Position numbers and translations under genes: made by a program. 6,459 nucleotides of DNA from Prevotellaceae bacterium (lineage in GTDB: Bacteria; Bacteroidota; Bacteroidia; Bacteroidales; Bacteroidaceae): positions 1 through 6,459 of the forward strand of contig JAJPZF010000171.1 in assembly GCA_021204545.1 (NCBI GenBank), read 5' to 3'. Position 1 is the stretch's first letter. Every line of letters begins with the position of its first letter. Under the pieces are notes generated by a model. It had not been told where the DNA came from. It did not search any database and worked only from the letters and a program-made list of their open reading frames with translations. This document shows positions 1 through 4,857 of the stretch, in pieces.

Positions 1-147
1 GTAATACCTCTGCCGCCAAAGGGGTAATACCTCTGCGATGAAAGAGGTAATACCTCTGCGATGAAAGGGGTAATACCTCTGCCGCGAAAGGGGTGTAGAC
101 CTCTTTTGTGCGAAGGGGTACAGCCGCCCTTCCCGTTTGCCACGAGA

Positions 148-164
148 GAACCCCGAAGGGGTTC
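148..164. repeat. Perfect inverted repeat in the array
   Basis: GAACCCC-GAA-GGGGTTC is a 7-bp perfect stem with a 3-base loop. On the minus strand, where the histidine kinase transcript would extend, the hairpin is followed by pyrimidine-rich TCTCTCG but no T run. It could be a 3' end stabiliser or weak terminator of that transcript, or a protein-binding palindrome. The function is inferred; only the symmetry is seen. Confidence 0.6.
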
Positions 165-225
165 GTTAGCCGCCGCAAAGGGTAACGGCAGGGGAGCGCG
201 ACGGCCTGCGGCAGGGCTTCGCAAA

Positions 226-240
226 GGGTAACAGTTACCC
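226..240. repeat. Perfect hyphenated palindrome; possible weak terminator of the kinase gene
   Basis: GGGTAAC-A-GTTACCC is perfectly symmetric around one base. It starts at the GGG core of an array unit, in the same place where the left units carry GAGGTA-A-TACCTC. Read on the minus strand it lies about 40 bases past the kinase stop and is followed by TTTGCG, so it could form a short hairpin with a 3-base T run. The terminator role is weakly supported; the palindrome itself is certain. Confidence 0.5.
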
Positions 241-280
241 TTGACGAAGGGTAGCGGCAGGTTGTCGCGAAGGGTGTCGG

Positions 281-1465
281 TCAGAGGCCGAGGTGGCTAA
301 GGGCTTTGTGCCTCGGGCGTGCGCCTGGTTTGCGGAGCTCGATGCGGAAGGTTGTGCCACGCCCTGGCTCGGAGCTCTTGACGAAGATGCGCCCTCGGTG
401 GTACTCCTCTATTATCCTCTTCGCCAGCGACAGCCCTAAGCCCCAGCCGCGCTTCTTCGTGGTGAAGCCCGGCATGAAGACTGTGCTTAGGTACTTCGCG
501 GGTATGCCCTTGCCCGTGTCGCTCACCTCAACGCTGAAGAGGCTCTCCTCCTCCCTCGCCTCGATGACGAGCCTGCCCTTGCCCTCCATGGCGTCTATGG
601 CGTTCTTGCAGAGGTTCTCAACCACCCACTCGAAGAGCGTCGCACAGAGGTCGGCAACGAGAGGCTGCCCGGGCAGGCGGCACTCTATCACGACCTTGTC
701 GCTCGTGCGGGGGCGTATGTACTGCACCACGTTCCCGAGCAGCTGCCTGATGTCCTCTGCCTTCGCCTCGGGCAGCGAGCCTATCTTGGAGAAACGCTCG
801 GCAACGCACTGAAGCCGCCTCACGTCCCTGTCCATCTCGGGGATGAGCTGGTCTTGGGGGTAGCTCTCCTTAAGCACCTCCACCCACGCCATAAGGCTGC
901 TGATGGGAGTGCCGAGCTGGTGGGCTGTCTCCTTCGACAAGCCTACCCACACCCTGTTCTGCTCTGCCTTCTTGCTGGTCAAGAGGGCGAACAGCGCCAC
1001 AAGCACGAAGATGATGACGACGGTGAGCTGCGCGTAAGGATACCACGCAAGCCTCCTAAGCATAAGGCTCTCGCCGAAGCACACCCTCCACTCGTCAACT
1101 CGTATCACGTTGCCCGCAGCCTCCATGTCCCGCGCCTTGCGGCGGACGTCGCGCAGTATCTCGTCCTCGCTCTTGCCCTTCACGCTGAGGTTGCGCCACT
1201 CCTGAACCTCGCCCTCGCTGTCGAGCACGACGACGGGGATGTTGTCGTTGCCGTTCAGCACCTTAAGCACAAGCGACAGGTCTGTCGTCTCGTCGGCGGT
1301 GTTGAGCGAGCGCATAGCCTCAGCCCACACCCCTACGTTGCCCTGCTCCTCCAGGGAGAGATCCTTGACGAGCAGGTGCGAGACGTAGAGCGAGCCAAAG
1401 GCAAGCAGCACCGCCGCAACCACGAGGGCTATCCTGACGCGCCTTATCTGGTCTGTCCACTGCAT
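281..1465 (-). CDS. Membrane sensor histidine kinase, no HAMP domain
   Basis: This 394-residue protein should autophosphorylate on a histidine in response to an extracytoplasmic signal and pass the phosphate to a response regulator. A short N-terminus leads to TM1 (about 11-34). A roughly 110-residue periplasmic domain follows (35-142), with a PAS/PDC-like strand and turn at 76-92 (IPVVVLDSEGEV), then TM2 (about 143-163). The H box is atypical, AHQLGTPISS with H182. The ATPase domain has the N box (ENLCKNAIDAM, N284 and N288), G1 (DTGKG 316-320), F box (F330 to K338) and G2 (GLGL 342-345), so it looks catalytically complete. Only about 18 residues separate TM2 from H182, leaving no room for a HAMP domain. 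Start is the ATG at 1465. No partner regulator is visible, and the gene is divergent from the C11 peptidase across 61 bp. A poor -7-like match (TAATTAAG) lies 4 bases before the ATG. The kinase call is firm; the signal is unknown. Confidence 0.93.
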   Translation of the reverse strand: MQWTDQIRRVRIALVVAAVLLAFGSLYVSHLLVKDLSLEEQGNVGVWAEAMRSLNTADETTDLSLVLKVLNGNDNIPVVVLDSEGEVQEWRNLSVKGKSEDEILRDVRRKARDMEAAGNVIRVDEWRVCFGESLMLRRLAWYPYAQLTVVIIFVLVALFALLTSKKAEQNRVWVGLSKETAHQLGTPISSLMAWVEVLKESYPQDQLIPEMDRDVRRLQCVAERFSKIGSLPEAKAEDIRQLLGNVVQYIRPRTSDKVVIECRLPGQPLVADLCATLFEWVVENLCKNAIDAMEGKGRLVIEAREEESLFSVEVSDTGKGIPAKYLSTVFMPGFTTKKRGWGLGLSLAKRIIEEYHRGRIFVKSSEPGRGTTFRIELRKPGARPRHKALSHLGL

Positions 1466-1513
1466 ACGCCTTAATTAACGTGCCGCACTCCCTTTTATTG
1501 CCCGATGATTCAC

Positions 1514-1521
1514 TATCTTCG
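1514..1521 (+). promoter_or_regulatory. Bacteroidetes-type -7 box of the C11 peptidase gene
   Basis: TATCTTCG matches the Bacteroidetes -7 consensus TAnnTTTG except for one T to C change. It ends 5 bases before the GTG start, so transcription would begin at about the start codon. The same 12-base context, TAnCTTCGCGCC, precedes ruvB and the SpmAB fusion gene. A clear -33 TTG at the usual distance is missing; the nearest TTG (1498-1500) is only 13 bases upstream of the box. Confidence 0.6.
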
Positions 1522-1526
1522 CGCCT

Positions 1527-2687
1527 GTGAAACGCCTCCTGCCCCTGCTCACAGCCCTGCTTATCGCCTCGTGCAGCGACACGCTGACACTGCCCGACAG
1601 CCAGCTTAGGCGCACCGTCATCGTCTACATGATGGCGGAGAACTCCCTCTCTCAGTACGCCCAAGAAGACCTCGACGAGATGCGCTCCGCCACAAGCCTC
1701 ATCCCAGACAGCTGCCGCCTCGTGGTGTTCTTCGACAACAGCCGCAAGGACATCAAGCCCGAGATTCTCTGCCTGACACGGGACCTCGGGGAGACTCTCC
1801 AGTTCGAGTACTCGACGGACGTGATAAGCTCCGACAGCGCCACGATGCTCAGCGCGCTCAGGTTTATGATAGACGCTAACCCCAGCGACGAGTACGCCCT
1901 CATCCTCTGGTCGCACGGCAGCGGCTGGATACCCGCCTCTTCCTCAAGCGTCAAGGCCAAGACGATAGGCATTGACAACGGCTCTAACTCAACCTCCAAC
2001 ACGGGGCAGGAGATGGGCATTCCGACCCTTAGGCATGTCCTCGAGGAGACGGGGGCGCACTTCGAGTACATCCTCTACGACGCGTGCTTCATGCAGTGCG
2101 TCGAGGTGGCGTACGAGCTGCGGGAACTCACCGACTGGAGCATAGGACTGCCTGCCGAGACGCCCGCCAACGGGGCTGCCTACGACAAGCTGATGCCCTT
2201 CCTCTTCGAGGCGGAGGGCTACCCGAAGGACATCACGGAGCAGTACTACCAAGAGTACGCCGACAACTACGGCGCAGTCATCTCCGCCATACGCAGCAGC
2301 TCCTTGCCACAGCTCGCCACACGCACCTCCGCGCTGCTCGCTCCCCTCGACGACTTCCCCACCGACGGCGTGCAGCAGTACTGCGCCTACTCGAGCCGCA
2401 CCGGCTATAAGCCTGAGTACTACGACATGGGCAGCTGCATGGGCGCGTGGCTCGACGAGGACGCCTACCAGCAGTGGCTCTCGGCGCTGGACGAGGCAGT
2501 GCCTTACCGCTACCTCTCCCCCGAGTGGGCAACGTCGTACTCCACCGCCTTCCGCCCCCGCCTCACCGACAAGGAGCACAGCGTCGCGGTGTCGATGTAC
2601 GTCCCCGCGGAGGACAGGGACGCTTACAACTCAGCGTGGCGAGGGTACGAGTGGTACCGCGACGCCGCTCACTGGCTCGACCTTTAG
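1527..2687 (+). CDS. Clostripain-family (peptidase C11) cysteine protease, predicted lipoprotein
   Basis: This 386-residue protein begins with a lipoprotein signal peptide: MKRLLPLLTALLIASC, lipobox LIAS-C with C16 as the likely lipidated cysteine, so it should be anchored in the envelope facing the periplasm or surface. The caspase-like C11 core carries the two expected catalytic motifs: ILWSHGSGW with H130 ending a beta strand, and YDACFM with C187. Characterised C11 enzymes (clostripain; PmC11 of Parabacteroides merdae) cleave after Arg or Lys and self-process between the catalytic His and Cys; K143 and K145 fall in that segment. The start is GTG at 1527: the next in-frame Met (residue 35) would remove the signal peptide and the first core strand. 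No Shine-Dalgarno is seen; a -7 box lies just upstream. A strong terminator follows at 2704. The substrate is unknown, and it could act in nutrient proteolysis or envelope processing. Family assignment is firm. Confidence 0.92.
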   Translation: MKRLLPLLTALLIASCSDTLTLPDSQLRRTVIVYMMAENSLSQYAQEDLDEMRSATSLIPDSCRLVVFFDNSRKDIKPEILCLTRDLGETLQFEYSTDVISSDSATMLSALRFMIDANPSDEYALILWSHGSGWIPASSSSVKAKTIGIDNGSNSTSNTGQEMGIPTLRHVLEETGAHFEYILYDACFMQCVEVAYELRELTDWSIGLPAETPANGAAYDKLMPFLFEAEGYPKDITEQYYQEYADNYGAVISAIRSSSLPQLATRTSALLAPLDDFPTDGVQQYCAYSSRTGYKPEYYDMGSCMGAWLDEDAYQQWLSALDEAVPYRYLSPEWATSYSTAFRPRLTDKEHSVAVSMYVPAEDRDAYNSAWRGYEWYRDAAHWLDL

Positions 2688-2703
2688 GCCGCGACGCCCC
2701 TAT

Positions 2704-2748
2704 AGCAGGCGGCAGCGCATGTTCGAGCGCGTTGCCGCCTGCTTTGTT
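2704..2748 (+). terminator. Rho-independent terminator of the C11 peptidase gene
   Basis: The arms AGCAGGCGGCAGCGC (2704-2718) and GCGTTGCCGCCTGCT (2729-2743) form a 15-bp stem with a single G-U pair and a 10-base loop, directly followed by a T-rich tract (CTTTGTT). It starts 17 bases after the TAG stop. The T tract exists only on the plus side, so it serves the peptidase gene and not the convergent purU unit. Confidence 0.85.
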
Positions 2749-2763
2749 AGTGGGAAGCCGAAA

Positions 2764-2780
2764 TGCACTCACCGGGTGCA
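2764..2780. repeat. Small hairpin between two convergent terminators
   Basis: TGCACTC-ACC-GGGTGCA can form a 7-bp stem with one G-T(U) pair and a 3-base loop. It sits between the two terminators in a gap that holds no gene. It has no T tract and no assigned role; it may be fortuitous. Confidence 0.35.
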
Positions 2781-2806
2781 CCGCGAATAGTCACAGCTAA
2801 GGGCAT

Positions 2807-2850
2807 GAAAAGACCGCGGGCGGCTGGCCTGCTCGCCTGCCCGCCCGCGG
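2807..2850 (-). terminator. Rho-independent terminator of the ruvB-purU unit
   Basis: The arms CCGCGGGCGG (2814-2823) and CCGCCCGCGG (2841-2850) form a perfect 10-bp GC stem with a 17-base loop. Read on the minus strand, the hairpin is followed by TCTTTTCATG, a T-rich tract placed correctly for transcripts coming from purU, whose stop codon lies 22 bases away. There is no T tract in the plus direction. Confidence 0.8.
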
Positions 2851-2872
2851 CTATGGGCCTCAAGCGCGCGCT

Positions 2873-3730
2873 TTAGCTGAAGATGACGGTCTTGTTCTTG
2901 TAGACCAGCACCTTGCGGTCAATGTGCTTCCTCACGGCGCGTGAGAGTACTATCTTCTCCAGGTCCTTGCCCTTCTGTATGAGGTCCTGGACCGTGTCCT
3001 TGTGCGTGATGCGCACCACGTCCTGCTCGATGATGGGCCCGGCGTCGAGGTCTGCCGTGACGTAGTGGCTCGTCGCCCCGATTATCTTCACGCCCCTCTG
3101 GAAGGCGGCGTGGTAAGGCTTGGCGCCCACGAAGGCAGGGAGGAAGGAGTGGTGGATGTTGATGATGTGGTTGGGGTAAGCCTCAATGAGCCTCGGGGAG
3201 ACTATCTGCATGTAGCGCGCGAGGACGATGAAGGTGACCCCGTTGTCCTTGAGGAGCTTGAGCTCCGCCTCCTCCTGCGCCTGCTTGTTGTCCTTCGTGA
3301 TGGGGAACTCGTGGAAGGGTATGCCGAAGCGCTCGGCGGCGGGGCGAAGGTCGGGGTGGTTGGAGAGGATGAGCGGTATGTCCACGTCCCACTCCCCGGC
3401 GGTCAGGCGGGCGAGCATGTCGTAGAGGCAGTGCGACATCCTCGAGACGAAGACGGCCATGCGGGGCTTAAGGTCGCTGAAGTAGAGGCGGAACTGCATC
3501 TGGTACTTCTGCCCGTAGAGCGTCTCGAAGTAGTCGCCTATCTTCTCCCTCGGTATGAGGAAGCCCTGCAAGTCCCACTCGATGCGCATGAAGAAGATGT
3601 CCTCCGAGTGGTCGACGTGCTGGTCGAGGTACACTATGTTGCCCTTGTTGACGGTGATGAAGTTGGTTACCTGCGCAAGGATGCCCGGCTGGTCGGGGCA
3701 GTGGAGCAGAAGCTTGGCTGTGGTGCTCAT
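2873..3730 (-). CDS. purU: Formyltetrahydrofolate deformylase
   Basis: PurU hydrolyses 10-formyl-THF to formate and THF in the cytoplasm, balancing the one-carbon pool and supplying formate. The 285 residues are close to the usual length of about 280. An N-terminal ACT domain (about 5-82; LLLHCPDQPGILAQVTNFI) is the regulatory part in this family. It is followed by the formyltransferase fold (about 90-283). The catalytic triad of the fold is present: N191 and H193 in NIHHSFLPAF, and D229 in ADLDAGPIIEQD. The GATSHYV strand (218-224) is also typical. The start at 3730 puts the ACT strand at the N-terminus as expected. The gene begins 18 bases after the ruvB stop on the same strand, so the two are probably cotranscribed; a terminator follows. 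The ACT domain separates it from GART (PurN) and methionyl-tRNA formyltransferase. Identification is firm. Confidence 0.97.
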   Translation of the reverse strand: MSTTAKLLLHCPDQPGILAQVTNFITVNKGNIVYLDQHVDHSEDIFFMRIEWDLQGFLIPREKIGDYFETLYGQKYQMQFRLYFSDLKPRMAVFVSRMSHCLYDMLARLTAGEWDVDIPLILSNHPDLRPAAERFGIPFHEFPITKDNKQAQEEAELKLLKDNGVTFIVLARYMQIVSPRLIEAYPNHIINIHHSFLPAFVGAKPYHAAFQRGVKIIGATSHYVTADLDAGPIIEQDVVRITHKDTVQDLIQKGKDLEKIVLSRAVRKHIDRKVLVYKNKTVIFS

Positions 3731-3748
3731 GGTTGTCTGTGTCTTAAG

Positions 3749-4786
3749 TTAGCTGAAGAGACTGCCTTGTCGCCCTGAAGCTGCGGCGCTTGGGGTGCGC
3801 CCGAGGTGCCGGTAGGCGAGGTCGGTCACTTCCCTTCCCCTTGGCGTGCGCTTGACGAAGCCCTCCTTGATGAGGAAAGGCTCGTACACCTCCTCTATCG
3901 TGCCTGCGTCCTCGCCCACTGCCGTGGCAATGGTGCTGATGCCGACGGGTCCGCCCTTGAACTTGTCTATGATGGTTAGCAGTATCTTGTTGTCTATCTC
4001 GTCAAGGCCGTACTTGTCGATGTTAAGAGCCTCAAGGGCGTAGCGGGCGATGGGCAGGTCGATGCTTCCGTCTCCTCGCACTTGTGCGAAGTCCCTCACA
4101 CGGCGGAGCAGGGCGTTGGCTATGCGTGGCGTGCCGCGGCTGCGGCGAGCTATCTCCTTGGCAGAGTCCTCCGTTATCTGCACCCCAAGGATGCCCGCGC
4201 TGCGGCGCACTATCCCCGTGAGCGTCTCCGCCTCGTAGTACTCAAGATGCAGGTTGATGCCAAAGCGGGCCCTCAGTGGGGCTGTGAGCAAGCCGCTGCG
4301 TGTGGTAGCCCCGACAAGGGAGAACGGGCTGAGGTCTATCTGTATGCTTCGAGCCGATGGACCCTTGTCTATCATTATGTCTATGCGGTAGTCCTCCATC
4401 GCCGAGTAGAGATACTCCTCCACGACTGGCGAGAGGCGGTGTATCTCGTCGATGAACAGCACGTCGTTAGCCTCAAGGGAGGTGAGGATGCCCGCAAGGT
4501 CGCCCGGCTTGTCGAGGACGGGGCCGCTCGTCACCTTGAAGCCCACTCCCAGCTCGTTGGCTATGATGTTGCTGAGCGTTGTCTTCCCAAGCCCCGGCGG
4601 TCCGTGCAAGAGAGTGTGGTCGAGGGGTTCGCCTCTGTACTTGGCGGCGTCAACGAACACACGAAGGTTATCCACCACCTTCTTCTGCCCGCTGAAGTCA
4701 TCGAAGCGAAGGGGGCGCAAGGCGTTCTCGAAGTCCTTGTCCCTCGAGCTTCGCTGCTGCTCCCTTATGTCGAAGTCCGTTGCCAT
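3749..4786 (-). CDS. ruvB: Holliday junction branch migration ATPase RuvB
   Basis: RuvB forms the hexameric rings that, with RuvA, pump DNA through Holliday junctions during recombinational repair. The 345 residues compare with 336 in E. coli. All key parts are visible: Walker A GPPGLGKT (62-69), Walker B LFIDEIH (110-116), sensor 1 in VGATTRSG (158-165), arginine finger R174 in LRARFG, and sensor 2 R221 in [15 protein letters not shown]. The C-terminal winged helix follows (about 260-330), including [15 protein letters not shown]. The last residues, RQGSLFS, form a tail beyond the winged helix that matches the QxxLF sliding-clamp-binding pattern. The ATG at 4786 gives the expected [13 protein letters not shown] N-terminus. 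It leads a probable operon with purU 18 bases downstream and is divergent from the SpmAB fusion across 71 bp. A -7-like box lies 7 bases before the ATG and no Shine-Dalgarno is seen. ruvA and ruvC are not in the window. Confidence 0.98.
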   Translation of the reverse strand: MATDFDIREQQRSSRDKDFENALRPLRFDDFSGQKKVVDNLRVFVDAAKYRGEPLDHTLLHGPPGLGKTTLSNIIANELGVGFKVTSGPVLDKPGDLAGILTSLEANDVLFIDEIHRLSPVVEEYLYSAMEDYRIDIMIDKGPSARSIQIDLSPFSLVGATTRSGLLTAPLRARFGINLHLEYYEAETLTGIVRRSAGILGVQITEDSAKEIARRSRGTPRIANALLRRVRDFAQVRGDGSIDLPIARYALEALNIDKYGLDEIDNKILLTIIDKFKGGPVGISTIATAVGEDAGTIEEVYEPFLIKEGFVKRTPRGREVTDLAYRHLGRTPSAAASGRQGSLFS

Positions 4787-4793
4787 ACGGGCG

Positions 4794-4801
4794 CGAAGGT
4801 A
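4794..4801 (-). promoter_or_regulatory. Bacteroidetes-type -7 box of ruvB
   Basis: On the minus strand the sequence reads TACCTTCG-CGCCCGT-ATG. The box fits TAnnTTTG with one change and continues as GCGCC, as at the two plus-strand promoters. Seven bases lie between box and ATG, so the 5' leader would be only a few bases. No convincing -33 element is seen; a TTG (complement of 4816-4818) lies 14 bases upstream, shorter than usual. Confidence 0.6.
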
Positions 4802-4844
4802 GCGATTAATTCCCTCAAGTCATAGCTTTATCCCCCTTTTCCCC

Positions 4845-4852
4845 TAACTTCG
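4845..4852 (+). promoter_or_regulatory. Bacteroidetes-type -7 box of the SpmAB fusion gene
   Basis: TAACTTCG ends 5 bases before the ATG at 4858, the same spacing as at the C11 peptidase gene, and again continues as CGCC. The predicted transcription start is within about two bases of the start codon. No -33 TTG is seen; an AT-rich TTAATT (4806-4811) lies about 45-50 bases upstream of the predicted start. Confidence 0.6.
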
Positions 4853-4857
4853 CGCCT

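Larger units (their letters stand above)
1..280. repeat. Degenerate tandem array, 23-bp period, non-coding
   Basis: The first four units are nearly identical: GTAATACCTCTG begins at 1, 24, 47 and 70, each followed by a short variable stretch (CCGCC, CGATG, CGATG, CCGCG) and AAAGRGG. A fifth unit at 93 is altered (GTGTAGACCTC). Further right the units decay, but the A(A)AGGG core keeps the register: its AAGGG begins at about 178, 224, 247 and 270, spaced 46, 23 and 23. Cores at 113 and 156 are slightly out of phase. A period of 23 is not a multiple of three and no ORF runs through, so this is not a coding repeat. The array reaches the left edge, so its full length is unknown, and it ends at the kinase stop codon. 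It is therefore the 3' flank of that gene. I do not recognise the family. Units are direct and contiguous with no spacers, so it is not a CRISPR. Confidence 0.85.

Noticed and set aside
1..120. CRISPR array
   Set aside because: Units are contiguous 23-mers with only about 5 variable bases, no unique spacers, and no cas genes nearby.
1..280. Insertion sequence end or miniature transposable element
   Set aside because: No terminal inverted repeats with a target duplication and no transposase fragment can be seen; the left boundary is outside the window, so a mobile origin cannot be tested.
854..1474. 206-codon plus-strand ORF antisense to the kinase gene
   Set aside because: It lies wholly over a gene with clear kinase motifs; its His-, Arg- and Leu-rich product has no recognisable domain and is typical of long antisense frames in GC-rich DNA.
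1320..1916. 198-codon minus-strand ORF spanning the divergent promoter region
   Set aside because: It overlaps both the kinase start and the peptidase signal-peptide region, would read through the promoter gap, and shows no domain.
1989..2579. 196-codon minus-strand ORF over the C11 peptidase gene
   Set aside because: It is antisense to a conserved catalytic region (C187 motif) and of low complexity (Val, Gly, Ala, Arg); a shadow frame.
3002..3778. 258-codon plus-strand ORF antisense to purU
   Set aside because: PurU is intact with all catalytic residues; the antisense product is Glu/Val/Asp-rich without motifs.
4082..4825. 247-codon plus-strand ORF antisense to ruvB
   Set aside because: RuvB is intact and strongly conserved here; the antisense frame has no domain and runs across the ruvB promoter.
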